Assembly (NCBI GenBank): GCA_033977485.1
Contig: CM066982.1
Coordinates: 38,232,218 to 38,296,217 of the forward strand
DNA: 64,000 bases
From: Hydrangea macrophylla
Taxonomy: Eukaryota; Streptophyta; Magnoliopsida; Cornales; Hydrangeaceae
Direction: 5' to 3'
The notes beneath the pieces were generated by a model. It worked only from the letters and a program-made list of their open reading frames with translations, was not told where the DNA came from and ran no database searches. The position numbers were made by a program, and so were the translations under genes. Positions 49,781-60,148 of the stretch are shown here, piece after piece (the first letter of the stretch is position 1; every line of letters starts with the position of its first letter).

Positions 49781-49928
49781 GATGGACAGCCTGCACGAGA
49801 TAAAATTAGAATAGCAGATTATGATCAAGATCACACTCAAAAAGGAATAAATAAACAAAAGAACAAAACAAAATGAGAAACAGCAAAAGAAAAAGTACAA
49901 CAACATTAATAAAATGCACTTGAGCGTT

Positions 49929-50981
49929 CTAGGTTGAAGCATAGTCGGGCTCATCCAGTTGGATGTGCTCGACCTCGGGTTGGAAATCTTCTAAGAACGG
50001 TTTTACCCTTTGGCCGTTGACCTTGAAACTTCCATCGTTCTTAGGATTAAATAACTCCACGGCCCTATATGGAAAGACAGATTTGACTGTGAAGGGTCCT
50101 GTCCACCGAGATCGGAGTTTTCCTGGGAAGATATGAAGGCGCGAATCGTATAGTAAAACTTTCTGTCCAGTCTCGAAAGATTTTAAAAAAATCGTTCTAT
50201 CACGGGGAGCCTTCAACCGTTCCTTGTGGAGTTTGGCATTGTCATATGCATCTCGTCGAATTTCTTCCAGTTCTGCCAACTGCAGTTTCCGGAGATGTCC
50301 TCCCTCTTTAATATCGAAGTGTAATGAGCGTGTTGCCCAATATGCTTTGTGCTCAATTTCAATGGGGAGGTGACATGGCTTACCATACACTAATAAGCGT
50401 GTTGCCCAATATGCTTTGTGCTCAATTTCAACGGGGAGGTGACATGGCTTACCATACACTAGCCTATATGGAGACATTCCCAAATTTGTCTTGTAGGCAG
50501 TACGGTATGTCCAAAGAGCATCAATCAGTTTATAGGCCCAGTCTTTTCTGTTGAAACTAACCGTCTTCTCTAATATGTGCTTGATTTCACGGTTACCCGA
50601 CTCAGCCTGCCCATTCGTTTGTGGGTGGTAGGCTAGAGCGATCTTGTGATTAACCCCGTATTTCTTGAGTAATGATTCCAAAGGCCTATTGCAAAAGTGC
50701 TTGCCTTGGTCACTTATTAGGGCTTTTGGGGTTCCAAAACGCGATAAGATATTTTCCTTAAGAAAGGACATTGCCGTTTTATGGTCATTGCGTCTCGTCG
50801 GTATGGCTTTTACCCATTTTGATATATATTCCACAATAAGGAGTATATATTCACAGTTATTAGATTTAGGAAATGGGCCCATGAATTCTATGCCCCAATA
50901 ATCGAATATTTCAATTATGATGATTGGAGTTAAGGGTATCGAATTCCTTTTCAAAATTGTACCAAGCTTTTGACATCGCTG
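49929..50981 (-). pseudogene. Athila-1 integrase core and C-terminus
   Basis: Minus-strand frame of 341 codons. The usual GIDFMGPFP motif reads GIEFMGPFP, so the first catalytic Asp is Glu; the other two acids are present ([19 protein letters not shown]). A 23-codon segment containing [17 protein letters not shown] is duplicated in tandem (50328-50396 and 50397-50465), which would distort the domain. The zinc-binding part is in the next upstream frame. Confidence 0.85.
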
Positions 50982-51936
50982 TCACGATTTACAAAAAGCA
51001 TAGGCATCTTTGAACACAGTGGGCCAATAGAAATTACTGTGCAATACTTTGTGTGCGGTCTTTTGGGAGGCAAAATGGCCACCGCAGGGTTCAGAATGAC
51101 AGGAGGCCAAAATTACAGTTATGTCCTCATTTGGGACGCAACGCCTGATGACCTGATCAGCACAATACTTAAACAAGTAAGGATCATCAAAAAAGAAATG
51201 GCGTGCGAACGAAAGGAACCTTTTCTTGTCCTGATTTGACCAATGGCTCGGGGTCTCTCCTGTAACAAGGTAATTAATTGTGTCCGCGTACCAGGGCAAA
51301 TTGGAGACAGCCATCAGTTGCTCTTCTGGGAATTCATCTTTTATAGGTACGGGCTTAGTGTTGTCCGTGAATGTCAACCGAGATAAATGGTCGACAACCA
51401 CATTCTCTACTTCCTTTTTATCCTTGATAGTGATATCAAATTCCTGGAGTAGGAGTATCCAGCGGATAAGCCTCTGTTTCGCATCTTTCTTAGAGAGCAG
51501 GTACTTGAGGGCCGAGTGGTCTGTAAAATAGACTATTGGGGGACCCTATTAGATAAGACCTGAATTTATCTAGGGCGAATACTATTGCCAGTAACTCTTT
51601 CTCAGTAGTCGTATAGTTCATTTGAGTTTCGGTTAGTGTTCGGCTGGCATAGTAGATTATATAAGGCTTGTTGTCCTTCCTCTGTCCTAAGACTGCGCCA
51701 ATGGCGTAGTCACTAGCATCGTACATTAACTCAAACGACAAACTCCAATCGGGTGCCTATATTATCGGTGCGGAGGTAAGGTGTTCTTTTAGTACATCAA
51801 AAGATATTTGACAATATTTCGACCATTCGAAAGGTGCATCTTTGACTAAGAGTTGGCAGAGTGGTCGTGAGATTGCACTAAAATTTTGGATAAAGCGTCG
51901 ATAGAATCCAGCATGTCCAAGAAAAGATCGGATGTC
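50982..51936 (-). pseudogene. Athila-1 RNase H and integrase zinc-binding region
   Basis: RNase H: MYDASDYAIGAVLGQR, TTTEKELLAIVFALDKFRSYLIGS; then one extra C in a C-run near 51540 shifts frame; YFTDHSALKYL and VVDHLSRL follow in the next frame. Integrase zinc region: LASCHSEPCGGHFASQKTAHKVL...FYWPTVFKDAYAFCKS. Confidence 0.85.
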
Positions 51937-53100
51937 TCAGATTGTACGAGGGACAGGTAGATTTGTAATTATATCAATTTTTGCTTTATCAACTTGGATA
52001 CCCTTATCTGAGATAATGTGGCCGAGGACAATTCCTTTGGTCACCATAAAGTGACACTTTTCCCAGTTTAACACTAAGTGTTTGTCCTCGCATCTCACTA
52101 ACACATTCTCTAGGTTTTCTAAGCAGTTATCAAAACTATGGCCAAACACTGAGAAGTCGTCCATGAAGACCTCGAGTGTCTGTTCAACCATATCACTGAA
52201 TATGCTTAACATGCACCACTGAAAGTTAGCAGGTGGATTGCATAAGCCAAAAGGCATACGACGGTAAGCGAATGTACCGAACGGATAAGTGAAAGTTATT
52301 TTCTCCTGATCTTCAAGAGCTATTTCGATTTGGTTATAGCCACTATATCCATCCAAGAAGCAATAAAATTTATGACCCGCCACTCTTTCTAGCATTTGAT
52401 CCATGAATGGCAATGGAAAGTGGTCTTTCCGGGTCACAGTATTTAACTTTCGGTAATCAATACACATCCTCCATCCTGTGGAGATGCGTGTTGGTACTAA
52501 CTCGTCGTCTTTGTTTGGGATAACTGTTATACCAGCCTTTTTGGGCACCACCTGAGTTGGACTAACCCAAGAGTTGTCAGAGATAGGGTATATTATCCCA
52601 ATATCTAGAAGTTTTAAGACTTCTTTTTTCACTACTTCTTGCATATTAGGATTCAGATGCCTCTGCATTTGTCGCGAAGGTTTAGCGTCTTCCTCCAGAT
52701 ATATCTTATGGGTGCAAATAGATGGGCTTATGCCTTTTAGGTCAGCAATAGTCCATCCTAATGCTCCCTTGTGTAGTTTGAGCATTTGAATCAACTTATC
52801 CTCTTGTTCTGAATTTAACGTGGATGAGATTATAACGGGATAAGTCTTGTCAATCCCCAGAAAAGCATATTTGAGCTCTTTTGGAAGCTCCTTTAATTTT
52901 AGATCGGGAAATTGAAAGTTCGAAGGCATAGTTAACTTCATTTTTGGAGGCAAGGGTTCATATGGTGTGACCCACATGCATTCCTCTCTATCTTCCTCTT
53001 TAGTTTCCATCATAAGGCAATCATGATTTAGGGCAGTGTCCAATGGGGTAGACTTGTTAGGTTGATAAGTAGCGTCGAATTGTGACACCACCACCTCCAA
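51937..53100 (-). pseudogene. Athila-1 reverse transcriptase
   Basis: 387 codons open, with SWVSPTQVVPKKAG, GWRMCIDYRKLNTVTRKDHFP, MPFGLCNPPANFQ and the active site FMDDFSVFG. The domain itself looks intact; the upstream link to protease has a stop at 53134 and downstream a stop at 51937, where RT passes into the connection. Confidence 0.9.
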
Positions 53101-53133
53101 AGGATCTTTGTATTCTACAAGATCTGCCTCTTC

Positions 53134-54075
53134 TTAGATGCTTGTTTCGATGAAGTTAACTTCTTCTTCGTCCTCGTATTCTTCGGGTCGGGGATTTGAG
53201 AAAATCTTGACATTTAAAGTCATGTTCCCAAATACGATGGTCATGATACCACTCCTTATTTTGATTGTGGCATCAATGGTGTTGAGGAATGGATGTCCAA
53301 AAATCACCGGGATTTGCGAACATGGGTTAGACACAGGTTCAGTGTCCAGAATCACAAAATCGATCGACAAGACAAATGTATCTATCTATATCAGAACATT
53401 TTACAGTATTCCTCTAGGATATTTAACTGACCTATCTGCCAATTGCAAAGCAACTCGGGTGGGTTTGAGTTCACCCAACCCTAGTTGTTTATATACTGAA
53501 TATGGCAGTAAGTTTACGCTAGCTCCTAAATCAAGGAGTGCGTTGTCTATCCTTTGATTCCCAATTCTACACGAGACAGTTGGGGTGCCAGGGTCTTTAA
53601 GCTTTGGGGGTAACTCATTTTGAATTATTGCGCTTGCTTGGCAAGCGATATAAGCGTGTTTCTTCACACTTTGCCTCCTCTTGACCATGCATAAGTCCTT
53701 TAGATACTTAGCGTAGGCTGGCACTTGTTTGATTGCATCAAGGAGCGGGAGGTTAATTTTAACTTGCTTGAATAACTCCAAGAACTCCTGATTCTTTGCC
53801 TCATTTTGGGATTTCTTGAGCCTTTGAGGGTAAGGCGCAGGAAAAGGGCATTTAGGTAATTCGTCAATGACAGGCTCCTTTCCAGGTCTTCTCTCAACTT
53901 CTTCTACTTCTTTAGGGGCGTCCTTATTTAGTTCTAATGGTTTGTCATTAGTGGACGACTTTTCTACTTGAGTAGATGGTTTGCTCCTAGTCACCACTTC
54001 CTCCTCTTCATACTCTTCGGGAGTAGAATGAGGCATGTTTTGCCCTATGACTTTGCCGCTTCTTAGTGTAGTCAC
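53134..54075 (-). pseudogene. Athila-1 protease region
   Basis: MTTLRSGKVIGQ... then KQVKINLPLLDAIKQVPAYAKYLKDLC and the active site LLDLGASVNLLPYSVYKQLGLGEL. Two stops lie between RGIL (53401) and SIDFVILDTEPVSNPC (53370 on). The acidic end ...EEYEDEEEVNFIETSI stops at 53134. Confidence 0.85.
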
Positions 54076-54230
54076 GGCTTTTGCTTGTTCATGATTAGGG
54101 GGACCATTGTTGTATCCCTTAGGGTTTGGAAGTGGTTGAGCGGGAAACGTGCCACTCGAACCCTCTTGTCATGCATCCATCCTCTCTAATGTTGCAGACA
54201 TTTTGCTCATCATTTGAATTAACTGTTGTG

Positions 54231-55567
54231 TTAAATTCGCGTTAGCGAGTGGATCTTCCTCTTGCAGCTTTTTGTGAGGTGGCACGTAAACATTTGCTTG
54301 TTGATTATGAGAGGGTTGAGCATTGTTGTAGTTGTTTGATCTATTTTGATTGAATGGCTGGGACTGCCTGTTGTATTGCCCTTGATATTGATTATTGTTA
54401 TTCTAGGGCTGTTGTTGTTGATATTGGTTTTGGGTCCCAGCATTGTTTTTCCAGTCGAACTTGGGGTGATTCCATCTATTGTTGTTATTTTGCGTATTGC
54501 AATTATTGTAGGAATTCCCGCCCCCCTATACCCTTGCATGGCATTCATTTCCATGGGGGGTTGTTCTTGAAAATACGACACATTAGGACAGTATTGAGTA
54601 GTGTGTCCCAGCATGTTGCATGTGCCGCATGGTTCTTCAGGCAAAAACTGCCTAGAGCTCTCTCCTTTCATTCCCAATTCTTCCACTTTCTTTGCTAGTT
54701 CTTCATACTTATTCATCACATGATCCTCACTTTTTAGTTGATACAAACTTTTCTCTTCTACATAGGATATCTGTGATCGTGGGACATCGTCTGAATTTGA
54801 CCACTCATGAGCGTGTTCAGCTAGCCACTCAAAATGAGCTTCAGCTTCCTCTGTGTTTTTGCGAAGAAATGGCCCTGAACTCATGGTCTCGACCAAGTTT
54901 TAGTTTCACCATTTAATCCTTCATAAAAGTAGCTAATGGTTCGCTATTTCTCGTACCCGTGATGTGGGCATGAAAGTAGCAAATCCTTGAAACGTTCCCA
55001 AGTTTGGGTGAATGTTTCATTGCTCTTTTGTTTGTAAGAATTTATTTGTCGTTTAAGCTTGGTGGTCATGCGAGGTGGAAAGAATTTCTTCAGGAAAGCA
55101 GTGTTCATCGCATGCCAGGTGTAGATGGAGTTTGGCTTCAAGGTGAGTAACCACTCTTTTGCTTTATCCTTCAGAGTGAAAGGAAATAGCATTAGACGTG
55201 TTACATCTAAAGGACAATTCTGTGAGAAAGTTTTACAAGCATCCTCAAAGTCCTTGACATGTAGATACGCCTTCTCGTTCTCCATTCCATGAAAGGTAGG
55301 AAGAAGTTGAATCATTCCATTAAGAAATTGGAATTCGCCTGCATGAGGTGGAATGAGAATACAAGATGGCGTAGGCGCGTGTTCGGGTGTCATGAGATCA
55401 CACAAAGGACGCAGTGAATCGTCAATTGGTACGACCACATTATCACCATTTTTGCTTTGATTATCAGCCACTGAATTGATCGGTGTAACTATGGGGTTAA
55501 TAGAACTAGATGAACTGGATGAATAGAATGGGTATCCGTACATTCCTTCGATGGAATTATCGGACAT
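54231..55567 (-). pseudogene. Athila-1 gag
   Basis: Starts MSDNSIEGMYGYPFY at 55567. The retrotransposon gag domain is clear (LMLFPFTLKDKAKEWLLTL, FLKKFFPPRMTTKLKRQI, WERFKDLLLSCPHHGYEK-stop). After a stop and frame change it continues (VETMSSGPFLRKNTEEAE) to a CCHC-like CGTCNMLGHTTQYC. A frameshift near 54520 scrambles the Asn/Gln-rich part that follows. Confidence 0.85.
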
Positions 55568-55673
55568 TAAGGGAAAGATCCTAAGAAATTTTTAATCTAT
55601 AGAACGAAAGAAAAAGAAAAACAGAAAAAGATAAGGAAAGATTGAGGTAATCGAAGTGTTAGCTTGTCGCCTT

Positions 55674-55690
55674 CCCCGGCAGCGGCACCA
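55674..55690 (-). other. primer-binding site of Athila-1
   Basis: On the minus strand TGGTGCCGCTGCCGGGG, six bases after the LTR end, one or two changes from the usual Athila TGGCGCCGTTGCCGGGG. Confidence 0.85.
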
Positions 55691-55696
55691 AAAACT

Positions 55697-57356
55697 TGAC
55701 ACGAGACTTTTTCTGTGTGCGCTTGTGTGCTATACCCAAGTGTAGGTAATCGTGCAAGTAGTAGTCTGGTTAAGTCTAGGTCGATCCCATAGGGAAGGTG
55801 TTAAACTAACTACTTAGATTAATCTCAAACCAGAAAATAAAATTCAATATTTTAAAGGAATGTAGAACACAAAGTCCTACAATTTGACAACTACTAAAAA
55901 TAAAGCAATTAAACTAGATTAACTAATTAACTAAAGCGATGATTTAAAATGTGTTTTTCTTAATTAAAAAGGAATGTTGGGATTACACGAATCAACAGTG
56001 ACCTAGCCATCTACCATGCAATTGCGTTGAAGCTCAATGGAGTACACTCTCTACAGTATTCCGTATTTCTCTTAGGATAAAGAATCTATAGTCCTTTCAT
56101 GACCGGGACTATATCATCACAATTAAGTTTGAAATACACGAAAGCGGTTTAAATCAATAGTTTAGACTCTCACCTACAATGTTATTAGCATTGAGCGTGG
56201 TTTGCAAAATGTATTGAAGAAAATGCCTTAAGGCTTAAAGTTCATAGACTGTTTTGACAAACTGAGCGTTTTGGGACAATTTGATAACAATCCAGTAAAG
56301 CAGAAAGTCTAGGAATACTGCATAGAATATCCTCAAGAATCAGAAAGTTCGATCGATCGACGCGCTCTCGATCGATCGGACTTCTTCATCCCTCGATCGA
56401 TCGAACTGACTTCGATCGCTTGACTGTATCTCTGTTTCGATCGATCGCACTATTTCGATCGATCGAACATAGGAATTATTCTACTGCATGACAGAGTCTT
56501 GAGATCACGGTTTCATCATGATCTCCCAACCTGGGGACTACTCAGACATTGTCTGTAGTGTCACAGATGTGTTTCTAACGTAAAAGTCCATTAAAGTTTT
56601 GTTTGTTTGTGTTTTAATCATGCAAACTATGAAAACTAGTTGTATAAACGTATCTAACATGCAAGACTATGTATTCAACAGATTATACTACTATAAACTA
56701 AGTGAAGAATGTAAATAAACAATAAAGAGGTAACTTGGAAAGATAAACTTTGATTAAACTAGAGAACAACCAATCCAAAAGCAATATCCAATCTCCAAGA
56801 CCTACAAAAACATATAAAACCAAAATCTCTCTCTCTAAAAACTGATAAAAGTAAAGTGGGTGTCCTCATAGACGTTTACAATACGAATATATATAGCAGA
56901 GACCTAATGCTAGGGTTAAAATCCCGTTAACTGCTACGTGCGCGTATATTCTGATAAAAGCCATGTTCGATCGATCGAACATCATTCAATCGATTGAACT
57001 TTTGGGTCTTCGATCGCTTGAGCTTCTCTCGATCGATCGAACCTTCGATCGCTTGAGCTTCTCTCGATACCTTCGATCAATCGAATGGTCTTCAATCAAT
57101 TGAGCTCTGTATTTCAGCTTTTAATTATCTTCATTAGAATCCAGCACTTCTTTTTATCGTTATCTTTCAATTCTTCACACAGCAACTGTAGTCTGTACAA
57201 ATTACAGCTAAAACACACAACTTATCATCGATTAATCAAATTGTGTACAAATTGGCGTTGTTATTCAAATTGTAGATAAATGAAGGAATTGTAAACTAAA
57301 TCAATACATTTTCTTCTTTTAGCGCGGTTGTATTTTACAAATACCCCCGCTTGTCA
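55697..57356 (-). repeat. 5' LTR of Athila-1
   Basis: 1.66 kb, matching 42541-44166 with few substitutions and some short insertions (for example an extra word block near 57045). A minus-strand TATA-like TATATATATTC lies at about 56890. One TCGATCGA cluster lies on each side of it. Confidence 0.95.
56345..57105. repeat. TTCGATCGATCGAA word clusters in Athila-1 5' LTR
   Basis: Clusters at about 56345-56470 and 56960-57105 correspond to those in the 3' LTR. The second contains a local duplication of a word-plus-spacer unit (TTCGATCGCTTGAGCTTCTC) absent from the other LTR. Confidence 0.9.
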
Positions 57357-58314
57357 CCGACCATGGCCAAGGACTCTCAAGAATACATCAAGAGGTGTGA
57401 TACGTGCCAAAGATTTTCTCCCATGATCAACTGTCTGGGAGAACTTCAAACGCCAATCCTCAGCCCCTGGCCATTTGCTCAGTGGGGTACTGACATTGTC
57501 GGTCCTCTGCCGAAGGGAAAAGGACAAGTCAAGTTCGCTGTCATAGCCGTGGACTACTTCACCAAGTGGACAGAGGCCGAGCCCTTGGAGAGGAACATTC
57601 TTAGCAGGCTCGGCGTCCCCCTGGTTCTGGTTAGTGACAATGGTGGACAATTTGACACCCTGATATTCAGGCAGTTCTGCTCAGGCTACAAGATATCCAA
57701 TCACTACTTATCCCCCGAGTACCCCTGGGCCAATAGCCAAGCCAAGGTGACCAATAGGACTATTCTTCAGTCAATCAAAATGAGGCTTGAAAGCACCAAA
57801 GGACTATGGGCAGAGGAACTACCGACCCACTTATGGGCCTACCGCACAATACCCCGAGCGGCAATAAGTGAAACACCATTCTCCCTAACCTACGGCTTTG
57901 AGGTGGTGGTCCCCATGGAGCTTGGGTTACCTACTTACCGTGTGGCAAATTTCAGCGAGCTAAACAATAAAGATGCCCTAAGGGCGGAACTTGACTTGGT
58001 AGAAGAGAAAAGAGACCGGGCGTATCTGAAAGTGGAAGCCTACAAGCAGAGAGTCTCCCGATACTATAACATCAAGTGAAGCATCGCAGTTTACATGTAA
58101 GAGATCTGGTCCTGAAGGCAGTCAACAAGTCCACGAAAGTCTTGAGCCATGGGAAGTTGGGGCCAAACTGGGAAGGCCCATACCTAGTTACCCGAGTCAA
58201 CCACCCGGGCATCCATTGGTTATAAACTCTAGACGGGCATGACCTCTCTCATCCTTAGAACGTACAGCATGATCGGGAGAGAACAAATCCTCTTTATACG
58301 CCTTAACGAGCATT
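57357..58314 (+). mobile_element. Tat-D, right segment
   Basis: Begins with target duplication CCGAC and continues the integrase interrupted at 42540. It ends where the gag-protease element starts at about 58315; the remaining 3' UTR and LTR lie beyond the window. Confidence 0.8.
57362..58235 (+). pseudogene. Tat-D integrase, second part
   Basis: Open for about 240 codons: RCDTCQRFSPM (zinc ligands), WGTDIVGPLP and VSDNGGQFD (two catalytic Asp). The third motif reads QAKVTNRT, where Glu (QAEVTNRT) is expected, so Lys replaces the catalytic acid. About a dozen residues seem to be missing after TEAEPLE. A stop and frame change at 58077 precede the tail SHGKLGPNWEGPYLVT. Confidence 0.85.
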
Positions 58315-59644
58315 TGTTAGTACCTTTTTATCCTGTTTTTGTATCTTTTTACTTCGTTTTCTATTTTCTGACAGGTTTTGGAAGAAATCAAGTATATCAG
58401 GCTAAACAGGGTGAAAAAGCAGAAGAAAGAAGCTGAAAAAGCCAAGTCGCGCGCTCGACCCGCGCCCGCGAAATCCAGAAACCGCTCGCGCGATCCGCTC
58501 GCGCGAGATCCCCAGAATCGCTCGCGCGATCCGCGCGCGCGAAGGCCCAAATGTCGCGCTCGCGCGACCCGCTCGCGCGATATGTCCAAAAATCAATGTT
58601 GCGTATTTCAGTATACTGAAGACTCCTGTGCAAACGAGATGTCCTAACTACGTCCAGATTGTAAAATACAGCAGTTTTAGTGCGTTACGAGTTGTGAAGG
58701 CTTTCAAAAACTTGTTGTAATTCTATATGTATCTTATTTTTACTTCAATTAGGGGTTACACATCATTAGATAAATATTATATACACATATATATACATAC
58801 TTCCAGCCATTGAAGAGAGGGAAGCAAGGAGAAGAAGAAGAAGACCAAGGATTTCCATGGCCTCCTCCATCAACCTCTTGCTATCTACTACTTCTATGGA
58901 CAGCTAGATCATTGATCTAGGGTTTCAATGAAGCCCTAGACGAGTAATAGGGTTTTATTTATGTCTTTATTTTAGTTTTATTATGCATGGATGACAGTCA
59001 CATGTTTAGAGGATTTTTATAAATAAATCGTGCTTTCTAGTGATTAAATCATTGCTTTCAAAGTTTATTCTTGTCTTAGATCTATTTTGATTGTGATGTG
59101 CTCAATGATCTATTCTTGCTGTGCTTGTTTAGATTGTTTACATGTGATGGTGCTTTATTGATTCGTGCTATCAAGTATCCGAATAGTCCATGCCTAGGTT
59201 AGATGGATTAGATTACAACCCTAGTTTAGTGTGAGATAATTCGTGCTAACCGCAGATGGATTATGTTGGTGCTTGAACCATGATTATCTTCTTGTCGGAG
59301 GAATTGGGCTTGTAGCTACAATTCTCCATATTCATCCAACTTAATAAGCTAAAGTAATTCATAAATATTCCTATTATGAAGCTAGTGGTGGATTTGCAAT
59401 CCTAGGTTCCCTTAAACATTATTTAAAAACAACTATTTAAATTGCTCTCATAGTTTAGATTTATTTTTCTGTTCTTAGTTTAATTAAAATCAAATTAAAA
59501 TCCGTTTTCTTAAATTAGCTAAATTTAGGTTTTAAAATTAAAACGCGGTAGTTAATCAATCTCTGTGGGTTCGACCTTTACTTCCACACTGCAAATCTTT
59601 TGAAAAGTAAAGAATACTTTTATATCTTGATATTGACAACATCA
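58315..59644 (+). repeat. 5' LTR of the gag-protease element
   Basis: Right edge firm: ...GACAACATCA next to the primer site. Left edge TGTTAGTACC is the best TG start, after Tat-D tail sequence, but there is no second LTR in the window to confirm it. TATA-like runs near 58780-58800. GCTCGCGCGAGC words lie at 58445-58585. Confidence 0.65.
58445..58585. repeat. GCTCGCGCGAGC word cluster in LTR
   Basis: About six to eight copies of the self-complementary CTCGCGCGA, with variants CGCGCGCTCG and CGCGCGCGAA, separated by spacers such as CCCAGAAT and CCCAAATGT. Open frames rich in Arg on both strands are by-products. Confidence 0.9.
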
Positions 59645-59646
59645 AT

Positions 59647-59668
59647 TTTTGGCGCCGTTGCCGGGGAT
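59647..59668 (+). other. primer-binding site of gag-protease element
   Basis: TTTTGGCGCCGTTGCCGGGG, the standard Athila-type primer site, right after the LTR. Confidence 0.9.
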
Positions 59669-60148
59669 TGCAAATTACTACCCTTAGTTTTATAATCGTA
59701 GTTTAGTTAATTTGTAAATATTAGATTAGGTTTTCTTTTTCTTATTTTCCGTTTTTGTTTTAATTTACTAACTTTTCTTTTTATTTTGTAGGTTTTCTAG
59801 TCGTCAAATTTCAACGTTTCCGAGTGGAATAGCTAATTACATCAAAGGAGCATACGCGAAATAAAAATATAACTAAAATAAAATAAATTGCTTCTTGTGA
59901 AAACTCGTTCTAAACCACTGTAAGTCAGGGCGCTGTGACGCACTATTTGCATTAGTTTAGGGTTAATTGCACTGCATTAGCTAGGAAACCCGGGGCGCTG
60001 GGCTTGACGCGGTCATTGCATTACAGGATAATTTGCATGCATCACAGTAGTTGAGTGCTTGTTATCTTAGTTGCGTGATTGCTATTTGTTTGTTTTTCTT
60101 TTGTTTAGTCAGTATTTGTTTTTAGTTTCTTTTACTTTCTTTTAGTTT

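Larger units (their letters stand above)
42541..57356 (-). mobile_element. complete Athila-type Ty3/gypsy element (Athila-1)
   Basis: Two similar LTRs (about 3 percent substitutions by eye plus small indels), primer site at the right, polypurine tract at the left, gag-pol on the minus strand and a 4 kb accessory region. Flanked by a perfect 5-bp duplication CCGAC (42536-42540 and 57357-57361). At 14.8 kb it is long, as usual for Athila. It is younger than Tat-D, which it splits. Confidence 0.95.

Noticed and set aside
49508..49954. Membrane protein start from an upstream ATG at 49954
   Set aside because: The hydrophobic N-terminus comes from the pyrimidine-rich, intron-like tract after integrase; the ATG at 49780 behind the acceptor-like site is more plausible.
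58317..58647. Overlapping Arg-rich ORFs on both strands
   Set aside because: Produced by the CGCG word cluster, open in several frames at once.
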